Shown piece after piece: positions 43,339 to 54,216 of a DNA stretch of 64,000 nucleotides. The notes below the pieces were generated by a model. The model searched no databases, was not told where the DNA came from, and was given only the letters and a program-made list of their open reading frames with translations. The stretch's first letter is position 1, and the number at the start of each line of letters is the position of its first letter. Position numbers and translations under genes: made by a program. The DNA is from Cyclobacterium marinum DSM 745 (lineage in GTDB: Bacteria > Bacteroidota > Bacteroidia > Cytophagales > Cyclobacteriaceae). The DNA lies in NCBI RefSeq assembly GCF_000222485.1, contig NC_015914.1:372001-436000 (forward strand), given 5' to 3'.

Positions 43339-44985
43339 TTAACTTTTTTGAAAATCTTTGAAGGCATTGATCAAACCATTGGTAGAAGAATCATGTGAAG
43401 CTATTTCCTCATCGGATTGCAGTTCCGGTAAAATTGATTTTGCCATTACCTTCCCTAACTCGACACCCCATTGATCGAAACTATAGATGTTCCATATTAC
43501 ACCCTGCACGAAAATTTTATGTTCATACATAGCTATTAAAGCACCTAAGGTAGATGGATTGATCTTCTTCACAAGGATTGAATTGGTAGGCCGGTTGCCT
43601 TCAAAAACCCGATGAGGCGCAATTTTATTGATGATTTCAGGAGACTTACTTTCCTTTTTCATCTCCTCTTTTACCTCCTCTAGTGATTTACCATTCATCA
43701 ATGCTTCTGTTTGTGCAAAAAAGTTCGACATTAACTTAGCGTGATGGTCACTTACAGGATTGTGCGTTTGCGCAGGAGCGATAAAATCACAAGGTATCAT
43801 TTGTGTACCTTGGTGGATCAATTGGTAGAAAGCATGCTGACCATTGGTGCCGGGCTCTCCCCAAATAACAGGCCCTGTGGAATAATTTACTTTTTTACCT
43901 TCTCGATCGATGTATTTACCATTGCTTTCCATATTACCCTGTTGGAAGTAAGCAGGAAAACGGTGCATGTATTGGTCATAAGGTAGAATCGTTTCAGAAG
44001 TAGCTCCCAAAAAGTTGGTATTCCAGATTCCTAGGAGTGCAAGCAAAACCGGTAAATTTTTATCAAATGATTCTGATCTAAAATGTTTATCCATATCATG
44101 CGCCCCTTCCAATAACTTCCTGAAATTATCGAAACCAACAGCGCAAGCAACAGTTAAACCTATGGCAGACCATAAGGAATACCTTCCTCCTACCCAATCC
44201 CAAAATTCAAACATGTTATTAAGGTCGATACCAAACTCTCTTACCGCATTACCATTTGTAGAAAGGGCTACAAAATGCTTGGCCACCTCTACTTCATTGC
44301 GAGCTTGATCCAAAAACCAAGACCTTGCAGTATGAGCGTTGGTCATGGTTTCCTGAGTTGTAAAGGTTTTAGATGCGATAAAAAACATCGTTGTCTCCGG
44401 ATTTACTTGTTTAAGCACCTCAGTTATGTGGGAGCCATCCACATTGGAGACAAAATAGGTTTTAATATGAGGGTGTTGGTAAGGTTTAAGTGCTTCTGTG
44501 ACCATAACTGGACCCAAGTCAGAACCACCAATACCAATATTAACAAGGGACTCTATAGGCTTTCCAGTATATCCCTTCCAAACGCCTTTTGACACTTTCT
44601 CCGAAAAAACCTTCATTTTTTCCAAGACTTCATTGACTTCCGGCATAACATCCTTTCCATCAACATAGACCGGATCATTGGATCTATTTCTCAATGCAGT
44701 ATGTAATACTGCCCTACCTTCTGTAGCATTGATGGGCTTACCTGAAAACATATCGTCTATGGCTTCTTTCAAACTTGTCTGGTTTGCCAAAGCTAAAAGT
44801 GAAGAGAGTATACGCTCATCTATTCCATTTTTTGAATAGTCAAGCAAAATATCTTTAAAACGAACACTGTACTTTTTGAATCGATTCGGATCTTCTTTAA
44901 ACAAAGATTTTATTTCAATAGGATTTTTAGCAGCTTCGGACAAATCTTTCCAGGCTGCAGTTGAGGTGGGGTTGGTATTTTTCAT
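43339..44985 (-). CDS. pgi: Glucose-6-phosphate isomerase
   Basis: A 548-residue phosphoglucose isomerase, interconverting glucose-6-phosphate and fructose-6-phosphate. The family signatures are present: [19 protein letters not shown] near residue 155, [34 protein letters not shown] near 263, and [23 protein letters not shown] near 379. The final [16 protein letters not shown] matches the C-terminal signature. Length is normal. It is monocistronic with its own terminator; a 681-bp gap lies upstream. Confidence 0.97.
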   Translation of the reverse strand: MKNTNPTSTAAWKDLSEAAKNPIEIKSLFKEDPNRFKKYSVRFKDILLDYSKNGIDERILSSLLALANQTSLKEAIDDMFSGKPINATEGRAVLHTALRNRSNDPVYVDGKDVMPEVNEVLEKMKVFSEKVSKGVWKGYTGKPIESLVNIGIGGSDLGPVMVTEALKPYQHPHIKTYFVSNVDGSHITEVLKQVNPETTMFFIASKTFTTQETMTNAHTARSWFLDQARNEVEVAKHFVALSTNGNAVREFGIDLNNMFEFWDWVGGRYSLWSAIGLTVACAVGFDNFRKLLEGAHDMDKHFRSESFDKNLPVLLALLGIWNTNFLGATSETILPYDQYMHRFPAYFQQGNMESNGKYIDREGKKVNYSTGPVIWGEPGTNGQHAFYQLIHQGTQMIPCDFIAPAQTHNPVSDHHAKLMSNFFAQTEALMNGKSLEEVKEEMKKESKSPEIINKIAPHRVFEGNRPTNSILVKKINPSTLGALIAMYEHKIFVQGVIWNIYSFDQWGVELGKVMAKSILPELQSDEEIASHDSSTNGLINAFKDFQKS

Positions 44986-45666
44986 GGTATCATTAAATTC
45001 AATTATGAACCTTAAAGCTAAAAATAAAATTCAAGCAATTAAAAAAGTAATTCAGTGATTTATTGATTCAAATTGCTTTGGTAGGTTTCCAATTTAAATT
45101 TCATTCATTGATCTGAAGTGTATTTCGAAATTAAACTTCTCTAAATCAGAACAATTTTCTAACAAAATAGCATTATTACTCAAAAAATCAACTAAGTTCT
45201 TCCTTAATCTATTTTAATAAGTTAACTTAAAAAGAAAAGTCTTACAGAAGGCATGTTTAGTCTCTTATTAAACACAAAATCTTACTAGAAAAAGGAAATT
45301 AAAAACTTTAAAATCCATTAAATAATATTTAATAATTAATATTATAACGATAACTTTGTCTTTTCCTTGAAGGATCACAGAAGCCCTAAGAACCAACTAA
45401 AGGGAGATAAATATAACCAATAAATAGATTTAGAAAGGAATAATAGAACAATACTATTACCTCAGGGTTAATAAACAGGTAATGAGGATATAATGTGTAT
45501 TGTTGTTTGGTGTCAGCAATTTATGAAGCAGATCATTATTGACATTAACTCACTATAATAATATACTCAGTAAAACACATTCCTCAAATCCGAATTTTCA
45601 CAAAAAACTGTTTATTACTTGATGTGATGAATTAATTCTGTTTAAAACTTAAACAAACAATAACCT
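44986..45666. other. 681-bp divergent spacer with stem-loops
   Basis: This AT-rich gap between pgi and the sensor kinase has no ORF of note. It holds an exact -7 box TAACTTTG (45351-45358) reading rightward, without a clear -33. Farther on, ATTACCT (45456-45462) pairs with AGGTAAT (45477-45483), inside CAATAC (45449-45454) with GTATTG (45497-45502). If transcribed from 45360, the kinase mRNA would have a structured leader of about 300 nt. Confidence 0.35.
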
Positions 45667-47784
45667 TTGGCTGCGTTTTTTAATTTAAAAATTATTTTTT
45701 CCATTGCTGCATTTCTGTCAGTGATGTTTGCAACGCATTCTTTATATGCTCAAACAGATACCATTCAATCACAAGTAGATGAGTTACAAGCATTAGAAAA
45801 TCGAGAAAACTTTAGCCCCACGATCAATTTTATAGACCAATTGAATCGCTTAGGGGAGATTTATTACCACAGAAATCCGGACAGTCTTTATTTACTTGCT
45901 ATGAAAAGCCTGAAAGCAAGTGAGCAGATATCCTACACTGCCGGCAAAGTGGATGCTTACAGAAACATTGGTGCTTATCACAACCTTAAAGGCGAATACA
46001 CCCAAGCTTTAAGTTATTTTAAGGAAGGGTTAAGCTTGGCAGAAAAAGAAGAATACTGGTTAGGCTTAGCTAATATATACAATAGCATGGGGCTTAACGA
46101 TTACGAAAGGGGAAATTATTCAGATGCAGTGACCCATTATTTACAGGCACTTAAAATTAAAGAAAAACACCTATCGAAACTTGAGCAAAGCAAAACCCTG
46201 AATAACTTGGGCTTGGTGTTTATGGATTTCGGAGATATTGAAAAAGCTTTGGCATATCATACTCGAGCGCTAAAGATCAGGGAAGCTTACAATGACCAGA
46301 CAGGCATCGCTTCTTCCAGGATAAACATTGCTTTAATTTATAAGGAAAGAGGGGAATTGGAAGAGGCCATGTCACAATTTGAAGCTACACTTGAGTTAGG
46401 CTTAAAGATGAATAATAGGCAACTAATTTCTGTGAGTTATTTTAATATTGGTGAACTTTTTCTCCTCCGTGGAGCAAACGAAAACGCATATAGAAACTTT
46501 GAAAAAGCCTATTTTGTAGACAAAGAAAGGGAGGACCTGGTCGGGATTGGTTTTGATTTACTAGGTATGGGTGAAGCGCAGCTAAACATGAACCAGCTTC
46601 ATAAGGCCAAGCAAAACATTCAAGAAAGTCTTGAAATCTTTGTGGAAAGTGACATCAAAAGCAATATCGACAAAAGTCACTTATTGTTGAGTAAGGTATT
46701 TGAAAAAATGAATGACAATGCACAAGCCCTACATCATTTCAAATTGCATAAATTGTATCAAGACAGCATTGTCAATTTGGAGACCAATAAACAAATTCAA
46801 GAAATCAGCGCCAAATATGAATTTGACAAGAAGGAAACGGAGCTTTTACAACAACAGAAAGAGAAAGATCTCTTGAATGAAAAAAGGATTGCCCAAAATA
46901 TTCGCAACGGAGTATCAATTATTTTAATCATCCTTTTGATCGCATTTATTCTTGCCATCCGATCCATAAAAGTACAAACAAAGGCCAAGGCACTGGTCAC
47001 CAAACAAAGAAATGAATATGAAAAACTAAATAAAAGATTACTGCTTCAAAAGAAAGAAAATGAAAAAATAACTAAGCAATTGTTTCAGGTAAATGAAACG
47101 AAAGATAAAATTTTCAGTATAGTTGGCCATGACCTTAAAAGTCCCGTCACCAGTTTAAAAGGGCTGATGCAATATGTGGTAGATGAAAATTTAGATCGAA
47201 AAGAATTTCTATTGGTTTCCAAGCAATTGCGTAATGAAGTTGAACAAGTTCATTTTACGCTTGTTAACTTATTAAATTGGGCTAAAGGTCAAATGAGAGG
47301 AATCGTTACAGATCCTACAACCATATCCATGCATCAACTGGTGGAACAAAACATAAGCTTAAACGAACCGATTTCAAAAAATAAGAATATTGAAATAGTA
47401 GACGAATTGGAAGAAAATACAATTTGTTATGCTGACAAAGATCAAATAAGTTTGGCTTTAAGAAATGTATTAAACAATGCCATAAAATTCACCCCTAAAG
47501 GAGGTAAAATAATTATTTCCAGTAAAAAAGCTGCTAGGCAAGGTTATTGGGAGATTTCAATACAGGACAATGGTATAGGAATGTCTGATGAAATTTTAAA
47601 AAATTTATTTTCTAAGGAACTGGGAGGTAAACAACAATATGGTACGGAAGGTGAGAAAGGAACAGGCTTAGGCTTACAATTAACGAAAGATTTTATTGTA
47701 AAAAATGGGGGCGAAATTAAGGTCAGCAGTAAGCCCAATAATGGAACCACTTTTACTTTCACTATTCCTTCCGCCTATGTTTGA
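45667..47784 (+). CDS. Tetratricopeptide-repeat sensor histidine kinase
   Basis: A 705-residue membrane kinase. The start is TTG at 45667: an in-frame stop lies just upstream and the protein begins with an export signal ending SLYAQ. Residues about 60-370 hold TPR repeats (for example GEYTQALSYFKEGLSLAEKE and NYSDAVTHYLQALKIKEKH). A coiled-coil segment precedes one transmembrane helix (about 417-437, VSIILIILLIAFILAI). The HisKA domain has phosphorylatable His488 in IFSIVGHDLKSPVTSL. The HATPase domain has NVLNNAIKFTP (N-box), DNGIGM (G1), and GTGLGLQLTKDFI (G2). There is no receiver domain and no adjacent response regulator. The periplasmic TPR sensor class is common in Bacteroidota; the signal is unknown. 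Confidence 0.92.
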   Translation: MAAFFNLKIIFSIAAFLSVMFATHSLYAQTDTIQSQVDELQALENRENFSPTINFIDQLNRLGEIYYHRNPDSLYLLAMKSLKASEQISYTAGKVDAYRNIGAYHNLKGEYTQALSYFKEGLSLAEKEEYWLGLANIYNSMGLNDYERGNYSDAVTHYLQALKIKEKHLSKLEQSKTLNNLGLVFMDFGDIEKALAYHTRALKIREAYNDQTGIASSRINIALIYKERGELEEAMSQFEATLELGLKMNNRQLISVSYFNIGELFLLRGANENAYRNFEKAYFVDKEREDLVGIGFDLLGMGEAQLNMNQLHKAKQNIQESLEIFVESDIKSNIDKSHLLLSKVFEKMNDNAQALHHFKLHKLYQDSIVNLETNKQIQEISAKYEFDKKETELLQQQKEKDLLNEKRIAQNIRNGVSIILIILLIAFILAIRSIKVQTKAKALVTKQRNEYEKLNKRLLLQKKENEKITKQLFQVNETKDKIFSIVGHDLKSPVTSLKGLMQYVVDENLDRKEFLLVSKQLRNEVEQVHFTLVNLLNWAKGQMRGIVTDPTTISMHQLVEQNISLNEPISKNKNIEIVDELEENTICYADKDQISLALRNVLNNAIKFTPKGGKIIISSKKAARQGYWEISIQDNGIGMSDEILKNLFSKELGGKQQYGTEGEKGTGLGLQLTKDFIVKNGGEIKVSSKPNNGTTFTFTIPSAYV

Positions 47785-48082
47785 AGAATGGAAATATTGC
47801 ACCCTTTAGTTGATAAATCAAAATTTAATGCTTTAATTAACCATTAATTTATACTAAGGATCAATAAAATCAATCTGGGAAATTATTTCACTTATATTAA
47901 GAAAGTGAAGTAAATAATAAAAAGACGTTTCCATTATATTTTCCAAATGAAAAATCAAAAGTGGCTATCATTTCCAAATCAGTTTAACGTTTTTTTTAAT
48001 AAAATTGTATCAAAAAGATTTTCCTTTTAGCCTTATGCGTACCAATTTAAAATTTTAGCAAATATTTAATATTAATGTAAAC

Positions 48083-48724
48083 ATGACACGAAAAACATTT
48101 TTAGCTTTCAAGACAAAAATAGCCATTGCATTAATTCTCGTATTGTTTCTCATATTTGCTAAAAGTCTGGTCGATAAAAGCAACGTAGATGAATTGGAAG
48201 CTTCTTTTGTAACTGTATATGAAGACCGTTTGGTTGTTCAAGATTATATTTTCAACATCACTGAATTACTCTTTCGAATGCGGTTGCTTGTAGCAAATAC
48301 AGAATCCATGGATCAGTATATGTCTGTAAAAAATCAGGTAATCGACTATCACGAACAAATCTTAGCCATCATTTCCGGTTTTGAACGGACCTACTTAACA
48401 CCCAAAGAGGAAAAATACCTCAATGACTTTAAACATTTGGTTTCAGAAAAACTTGAGATACAAAGTTATTTCAGCAATCAAGTGGCCGCTGAAAATAATT
48501 ATGAAAACAGTGTTCAAAGGTTCAATTCAGATTTTGAACGTGTTTTTAATGATTTAAGAGAGCTTTCTAAAATTCAACTTTCCGAAGGCGAAAAACTCAC
48601 TAACCTGAGTTATCGGATTAAAGCAAGGTCAGACATTTGGTTACAATTCGAATATGCTGTCCTATTTATCCTTCTCATTATTATCAGCATGTTGATCTAC
48701 TCTTCACGAGGAATTCAAGATTGA
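48083..48724 (+). CDS. Orphan membrane sensor-like protein (four-helix-bundle MCP-type domain)
   Basis: A 213-residue protein with an N-terminal transmembrane helix (about residues 11-27), a helical extracytoplasmic region of about 160 residues, and a second membrane helix (about 190-207) near the C-terminus. The layout is that of a four-helix-bundle ligand domain, as in chemoreceptors and kinases, but there is no HAMP, kinase or signalling output; only a few residues follow the second helix. It lies downstream of the TPR kinase in the same direction after a 298-bp gap, so it may supply a sensor subunit in trans. It could also be the remnant of a truncated receptor. Family assignment is tentative. 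Confidence 0.6.
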   Translation: MTRKTFLAFKTKIAIALILVLFLIFAKSLVDKSNVDELEASFVTVYEDRLVVQDYIFNITELLFRMRLLVANTESMDQYMSVKNQVIDYHEQILAIISGFERTYLTPKEEKYLNDFKHLVSEKLEIQSYFSNQVAAENNYENSVQRFNSDFERVFNDLRELSKIQLSEGEKLTNLSYRIKARSDIWLQFEYAVLFILLIIISMLIYSSRGIQD

Positions 48725-48729
48725 TTAGA

Positions 48730-50211
48730 TTAGTTCTTTCTATTGGCTATCGCAGAAAATAAAAACCCTACCAAGAATATAACTATGGTACCAAAAACTA
48801 TGGTAAGGTTGGCATGAAAGGTACTTCTGAATCTCATGCCTTCTTCCAGTATAACGGGAGACAAACTCATCCAAGCAATCACCAAAACGCCTAATGCGAC
48901 GCCGATTGCAGCATACTTTTGTTTGATATTTTTACCGATAAACCCAAGCAAAAACAAGCCCAGTATACCACCGCTAAATATAGCAGACAAAGCCCACCAT
49001 GCATCCAAGGCACTTTCCACCCCATTGAAGGCAATGGCTACTATAATGGCCAATAAACCCATAATGAAAGATGAGAAAAGTAATACTCTCATTTCAGATT
49101 TCCCGCTAACATCCGGGGAAATGTACCTTTTATAATGATCTGTTAGAATGATGGTGGCAGAACTATTGATGCTTGTAGAAATTGTACTCATTCCCGCAGC
49201 AAAAATAGAAGCAATAAGTAGCCCCGTCATTCCCACAGGCAAGCCACTAACTATAAAATATGGAAAAACTTTATCAGCTTGATCCATACCACTATAGGCC
49301 TCGGGTAATAATTCCGGCATTGCCTGATAATAAGCAAAAAGAGCAGTACCAATAAAGAAAAACAGAAGTGACACCGGAATGTATAAAAGGCTACCCAATA
49401 AAGTAGATTTTACCGCTTCCTTGTCTGATTTGGCACTTAAGTAACGTTGCACATAGTTTTGATCCACACCGAAATTCTGCAGATTTATAAATAATCCGTA
49501 GATCAATATCACCCAAAATGTGCTTTCAGAGAGGCTAAAGCCTAAGCTCCCCAAACTAAATTTGTCATGTTCTGCCCCAATGGTAAAGACTTGTCCCGGC
49601 CCTTCAGGCATGGAAAACATGATGATTAATAAGCATGCTAATGCACCTGAAATGAGAACTATTCCTTGAATGGCATCGGTCCAAATAACAGCTTCAAAGC
49701 CTCCCATTATGGAATAAATCAATACACTGACTCCTGTAACTACAATAATCATCGGGATACTCCATCCAAACATTACGTTCATTGGCAGCGCCAATAAATA
49801 CATGATAGCACCCATTCGCGCCAATTGAGTCAATAAGTAACAAATGGATGCATAAGTTCTGGCCCATGCACCAAATTTTGTTTCCAGGTAATAATACGCT
49901 GAAGGGTTTTTAATTCCTCTGTATAAAGGAACAAAAAACTTAACCGCTAAAATTGCCGCAATTGGAATGGATAAGCTAAATACAAACCCACTCCAATTGG
50001 ACAAATATGCACTTCCTGGCAATGCTAAAAAACTGATACTACTCACAAAAGTAGCAAAGATGGACATCCCTATAGCCCATGAGGGTAATCTACCCCCTCC
50101 GGTAATGTAGTCATTTGCAGAACGCTTTTTGAAATAAAAGGAGGCCCCAAATAAAATGATGGCCAACATATAGGACAAAAAAACAACTAAATCAATAAGG
50201 GATAAATCCAT
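48730..50211 (-). CDS. Sodium:solute symporter of the catabolic locus
   Basis: A 493-residue SSS-family transporter with about 13-14 helices. It has FATFVSSISFLALPGSAYLSN near residue 55, TGVSVLIYSIMGGFEAVIWTDA near 160, and IASIFAAGMSTISTSINSSATIIL near 338, including the Ser/Thr cluster of the sodium site. It is last of the leftward gene set starting with the Asp-box protein at 56.6 kb, and directly after the DapA-family gene, so it probably brings in the sugar or sugar acid released by those enzymes. The substrate is unknown; sialic-acid or hexuronate carriers are the nearest relatives. Confidence 0.9.
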   Translation of the reverse strand: MDLSLIDLVVFLSYMLAIILFGASFYFKKRSANDYITGGGRLPSWAIGMSIFATFVSSISFLALPGSAYLSNWSGFVFSLSIPIAAILAVKFFVPLYRGIKNPSAYYYLETKFGAWARTYASICYLLTQLARMGAIMYLLALPMNVMFGWSIPMIIVVTGVSVLIYSIMGGFEAVIWTDAIQGIVLISGALACLLIIMFSMPEGPGQVFTIGAEHDKFSLGSLGFSLSESTFWVILIYGLFINLQNFGVDQNYVQRYLSAKSDKEAVKSTLLGSLLYIPVSLLFFFIGTALFAYYQAMPELLPEAYSGMDQADKVFPYFIVSGLPVGMTGLLIASIFAAGMSTISTSINSSATIILTDHYKRYISPDVSGKSEMRVLLFSSFIMGLLAIIVAIAFNGVESALDAWWALSAIFSGGILGLFLLGFIGKNIKQKYAAIGVALGVLVIAWMSLSPVILEEGMRFRSTFHANLTIVFGTIVIFLVGFLFSAIANRKN

Positions 50212-50325
50212 TCTTTTTATTTTTTAAATGATTATTTCAGGCTTTAACAGGCTAAGTACTTGAATTTCTATCCGATTTACTATAACAGAAAAATAGAATT
50301 AACAGAAATTGCTTGGCACTCGGGA

Positions 50326-51258
50326 TTATGCGTAAATTTCATAGGCCTTAAGCCCGGTCAATTTTTTCTTAATAGCTTCAATTTGGTCGCTTTCGAAGGC
50401 GGATAAAGGTGTGGCCAAATAGCCATTTCCAATACCTAAAATGGACATGGAAGCTTTTAAACCTTTCAAGAAACTTGAACCATAGGAACCCATGGCATAA
50501 ATTTCGTCAGCAATTTCCATTACCATTTCTTGCAATCGAGCAACTTCCTTTAAATCCCCCTTATCGGCTGCATTGTATAAATCCACAAACAGCTTGGGGA
50601 AAATATTGGCTCCTCCACTTACACCTCCATTTCCTCCCATCAAAACCGTAGAAGCCATCATTTCTTCAGGACCAACGAGCAAGGTGAAATCAGGTCGATC
50701 TCTGAAAGCATAAATCATGGCATTAAAAAACACCGCTTGTCCTGAACTGTCTTTCAATCCATAGACATTGGGATGCTTTGCCAGTTCCAAAACAGCTTTT
50801 TGACTCATCATTGTTTTGGTATGTGAAGGCATATTGTACAAATACAACGGAAGAGGTAAAGCATCTGCAAGCTTTTTGAAATATGTAATCAATTCACTTT
50901 CTCCTAAACCGTAATAATAGGGTGGTGCAGCCACCACTGCGGCTGCACCGGCTTCTTTAGACAACTTACTTAAAGCCAAGCTTTCTTCGAGAGAAGTGTC
51001 GGTAATCCCCACCAAAACAGGTACTCTACCGTCCACTTTTTCACAGGTTAGTGAAATTAATTCCCTTCTTAACTTATAGGAAATATTGGTACATTCACCT
51101 GTAGTGCCAAGTATAAAAATACCATGAACCCCTCCGGCTATCAAGTGTTCAATCAATTGGCAAGTTCCTGCTTTGTCTAAATGATCATCATCTAACAAAA
51201 GTGTTGCCATTGGAGGTATTACCCCTTTCAATGGATTTGTTTTTAAATCTCTTTGCAT
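50326..51258 (-). CDS. DapA/NanA-family aldolase (keto-acid lyase-like)
   Basis: A 310-residue class I aldolase fold. GTTGECTNIS at residue 51 and Schiff-base Lys169 in YGLKDSSG mark the family, which includes dihydrodipicolinate synthase, N-acetylneuraminate lyase and 2-keto-3-deoxy acid aldolases. The position of the DapA substrate arginine (YNVPSRT in E. coli) reads YNMPSHT, with His146, so lysine synthesis is unlikely. The neighbours (isomerase, Asp-box proteins, symporter) suggest cleavage of a sugar-derived 2-keto acid such as a 2-keto-3-deoxy sugar acid. The exact substrate is not decided by sequence. Confidence 0.88.
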   Translation of the reverse strand: MQRDLKTNPLKGVIPPMATLLLDDDHLDKAGTCQLIEHLIAGGVHGIFILGTTGECTNISYKLRRELISLTCEKVDGRVPVLVGITDTSLEESLALSKLSKEAGAAAVVAAPPYYYGLGESELITYFKKLADALPLPLYLYNMPSHTKTMMSQKAVLELAKHPNVYGLKDSSGQAVFFNAMIYAFRDRPDFTLLVGPEEMMASTVLMGGNGGVSGGANIFPKLFVDLYNAADKGDLKEVARLQEMVMEIADEIYAMGSYGSSFLKGLKASMSILGIGNGYLATPLSAFESDQIEAIKKKLTGLKAYEIYA

Positions 51259-51318
51259 TGCTTTATCGTGTATACAGGCATGGTTTTATCACCTGCGACA
51301 TTCTAGTATTTATTGTCT

Positions 51319-52488
51319 TTAAATTTTACTTGGATCAACTACGACATACTTCACTGTTTTTCTATCGTAAGTATACGTCATATGGACCATCCCATCTTTA
51401 CTTTGGATGATGGCAGGGTAACTGTAGCCGGATTCGTTGGGTTCGTTCTCAAGGGTCATGAATGGTTTCCAATCTTTCCCATCATCAGAGATAGCCAAAT
51501 TTAAGATATTCCTTCCCTTTGGCTCTTCACCTTCTTTGGTGCTATGGTTATATATCAAAAGCTGCCTTCCATCTGCCAAGGTTACTGCATCAGTTCCTGA
51601 GTTTGGATTGGGAAGTGAAGTGGCCTTCATAGGAGACCAGGTTTGACCATTGTCCGTAGACCAACTCTCTGATATCACACCTTGTCTTGTGCGGCATAAA
51701 ATCTGAAGAGAGCCGTCTTTATGAAATAAAATACTTGGTTGGATGGCATCAAATTCCACCCCATCATTAATAGGACCAACTACCTCCCAGGTTTGACCAT
51801 TGTCTTTACTCATTTCAAAATGAACCATCCAAAAGACATCGTCATCATGCTTCCTTTCAATACTTGTTGGGGCGATAATGGTCCCGTCTTCTAGCTGAAC
51901 AGCTTTATTTTTTACAGGGCCTAACAGTGGGCCAACTGCCGGATCTTCACCTAATTTCCTTGGCTCAGACCAGGTTTTGCCATCATCCTCTGAAGTCATT
52001 AGCATGCCCCACCATCCTCTAGGATCAGGTCCAACTTTATAAAAAAGCATCAGTGGGCCTTCTTTGGGTTGAAATAAGACAGGATTCCAAGTTGGATACC
52101 TTAGGTCTTTATTTTGTACCCCATTGGCCACTTCTACCGGTCTGGTCCATTGACCATCTCCCAAATGACTTACCCAAATTCCAACATCCGGATTTTTCTC
52201 ATGAGTTCCTGCGAAAAAAGCAGCGACGATCCCTGAGGGTGTTTCCACTAAAGTTGAAGCATGAACCTGTGGTGTAGGTCGGTCATCCAACGGGTAAATA
52301 AGTTCCGCATGGACAAGAGCCCCTTCTCCTACTTTTTGTTTTTCAGGCAGGTGATAATTCCCTGTAATGTCATTAGGTACCAATTGCGTATCTTCCTGGG
52401 TTTCGGCCTTTTTATCATTCGCCCCACCACAAGAATTCAATATTAAACCGGCAGTTATTGCGAGCATTGAAAGTGTTACTTTTCTCAT
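51319..52488 (-). CDS. Asp-box (sialidase-fold) lipoprotein
   Basis: A 389-residue six-bladed propeller protein with BNR/Asp-box repeats: SEDDGKTWSEP, SKDNGQTWEVV, STDNGQTWSPM and SDDGKDWKPF. The N-terminus MRKVTLSMLAITAGLILNSCGG is a lipoprotein signal with lipobox LNSC. The ATG at 52488 is preferred over the GTG at 52500; it starts one base after the fucose-isomerase-like gene stop, so coupling is likely. Sialidase-family proteins of this type in Bacteroidota include several non-sialidase glycosidases and rhamnosidases; the catalytic class is unresolved. Confidence 0.88.
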   Translation of the reverse strand: MRKVTLSMLAITAGLILNSCGGANDKKAETQEDTQLVPNDITGNYHLPEKQKVGEGALVHAELIYPLDDRPTPQVHASTLVETPSGIVAAFFAGTHEKNPDVGIWVSHLGDGQWTRPVEVANGVQNKDLRYPTWNPVLFQPKEGPLMLFYKVGPDPRGWWGMLMTSEDDGKTWSEPRKLGEDPAVGPLLGPVKNKAVQLEDGTIIAPTSIERKHDDDVFWMVHFEMSKDNGQTWEVVGPINDGVEFDAIQPSILFHKDGSLQILCRTRQGVISESWSTDNGQTWSPMKATSLPNPNSGTDAVTLADGRQLLIYNHSTKEGEEPKGRNILNLAISDDGKDWKPFMTLENEPNESGYSYPAIIQSKDGMVHMTYTYDRKTVKYVVVDPSKI

Positions 52489-52489
52489 A

Positions 52490-54085
52490 TTAAATACCAC
52501 AAAGTGACGTTTTAATTCCTAATTCATTCATTGCTGCAGCTTTTGCATAGCAGGCTTCAACAGCACTCTCTTCATTCTCTGCATAAACCACATGAATATG
52601 GTTTGCCTTATGTCTGGCCATCATCTGATCTCGATTTACACCATCTAATACACCATGCATAATTGGCCACTCAGGGGTGGTCATTTCCCATCTTCTCTTG
52701 GTTTCTTCCTCAGGCAATTCCACCACTTTACCGGTACCTAGATCACAATGCAATTGATCGTCCATCACAAAGACCCTACTCCATACGATATGTCCGGGTT
52801 TACTGACACCTTTTAAACTTCCTCCTCCTTGCGGAAAATACATGGCTGGTTGCCTATCACTACTTGCTCCTTTATATCCTCCTGAAAAGTGTGATGGGGG
52901 TGCTGCTCCTGAAATTAAGAATACCCACACAAACTCTTCTTTTCCATCAATGGTGAAATTTTCTCCATACCTCAAATCATGGAGGGTATTGTCTCCAACC
53001 AAACCCAATTGATCCCACAAATGATAAGTAATCAAACTATCTAATCCTGCACATTCATCAACTTCATTGAAATGTGGGAGGGCTTTTCCGGCTAGAATTT
53101 CAACTCCCTGTTCATCAGTCACCGGAGGTCTTTCGGTATTGTTTAACAAACCTTCTACAAGATCACTGGCCGGGCACAACTCATTAAGCCCTTGTTGGTA
53201 CTGTATACCAATGGTATCACAACCAAATTTGTCGGCTAACCTTAAAGCAGCCACATACATTTTACATTGCTCAAGGGTTTGTTCTCTTGTTAGCTCGGTC
53301 TCGGGATTTTTGCCCCAATTAAAAGTTAAGCCTCTATCGAGTAACCACTCCAAAACCTCTTCAGCTTCCTCTGCTGAAACATTTTGCATGGCGGCATACA
53401 AGGTCGATTGACTTAGCCGCTCTTTAAATAAGCCTGTTTTGTGCAATAAATGATCAGGTATAATGGCATTAAACATACCCATACAACCTTCATCAAACAC
53501 ACCCATTATGGCTTTGTTTCTTCTAAATTCCTTGGCAAAGGAACTTCCTATTTCCACTGCTTTAGCTGGAGCATCCTTGCTATCAAAATCCCGAACGTGA
53601 CTAAGATCATGTGTGATTTTACCTGTTTCTAACCACTCTTTAAATCCATTTAAAAAGAATTCGTCATTGAATTCCTTGCTCCAAATTGTAGAATAAGATA
53701 CGCCGGCTTTGGTTAAAGAACCATTGAGATTAAGCATTCCTACAAGCCCTGGCCATTGTCCACTCCAATTGGCTATGGTTAAAATAGGCCCTTTGTGTGT
53801 GGTCAATCCTGCCAAAACATGGTGAGAGAATTGCCAAACACTTTCTGCCACAATTAGTGGCTTTTCGGGATCTATTGTTCTAAAAACTTCCATTCCCATT
53901 TTCTGAGAATCAATAAAGCCATGCCCCTTTTCTTCATCAAACTTATGGGTTCTAATGACATTTACCCCTAGATTATCAAAAACGCCTTGCAGGCTGTCTT
54001 CCATTTCTTTTTGTGCAGGCCAACAAGTTTGGTTGGCAGAAAGTCTCAAATCGCCACTGGCAATCAGGTATATCTCTTTACTCAT
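52490..54085 (-). CDS. L-fucose/L-arabinose isomerase family protein
   Basis: A 531-residue isomerase-like protein of the FucI/AraA fold. Features are [18 protein letters not shown] near the start, [16 protein letters not shown], the metal-binding [19 protein letters not shown] near residue 205, and a C-terminal His-bearing [10 protein letters not shown]. coli FucI is 591 residues, so this is a shorter relative. It probably isomerises an aldose or deoxy-aldose to the ketose, but the sugar is unknown. It is in one run with the Asp-box lipoprotein, the DapA-like aldolase and the symporter. Confidence 0.85.
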   Translation of the reverse strand: MSKEIYLIASGDLRLSANQTCWPAQKEMEDSLQGVFDNLGVNVIRTHKFDEEKGHGFIDSQKMGMEVFRTIDPEKPLIVAESVWQFSHHVLAGLTTHKGPILTIANWSGQWPGLVGMLNLNGSLTKAGVSYSTIWSKEFNDEFFLNGFKEWLETGKITHDLSHVRDFDSKDAPAKAVEIGSSFAKEFRRNKAIMGVFDEGCMGMFNAIIPDHLLHKTGLFKERLSQSTLYAAMQNVSAEEAEEVLEWLLDRGLTFNWGKNPETELTREQTLEQCKMYVAALRLADKFGCDTIGIQYQQGLNELCPASDLVEGLLNNTERPPVTDEQGVEILAGKALPHFNEVDECAGLDSLITYHLWDQLGLVGDNTLHDLRYGENFTIDGKEEFVWVFLISGAAPPSHFSGGYKGASSDRQPAMYFPQGGGSLKGVSKPGHIVWSRVFVMDDQLHCDLGTGKVVELPEEETKRRWEMTTPEWPIMHGVLDGVNRDQMMARHKANHIHVVYAENEESAVEACYAKAAAMNELGIKTSLCGI

Positions 54086-54216
54086 TATCAGTAAGTATTT
54101 TAGTTATTTGGTTTTATCCTTATTTCAATAAATTTAAACTAACTATTGGGAGTATTACTCGAATTCCCCAAAATCAGGCCTATAAAAATCAAAAAATTAA
54201 TAGAGCGGTCATCTTT

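Noticed and set aside
50326..51258. Dihydrodipicolinate synthase (dapA)
   Set aside because: The substrate arginine is replaced by His146, and the neighbours are sugar-catabolic genes.
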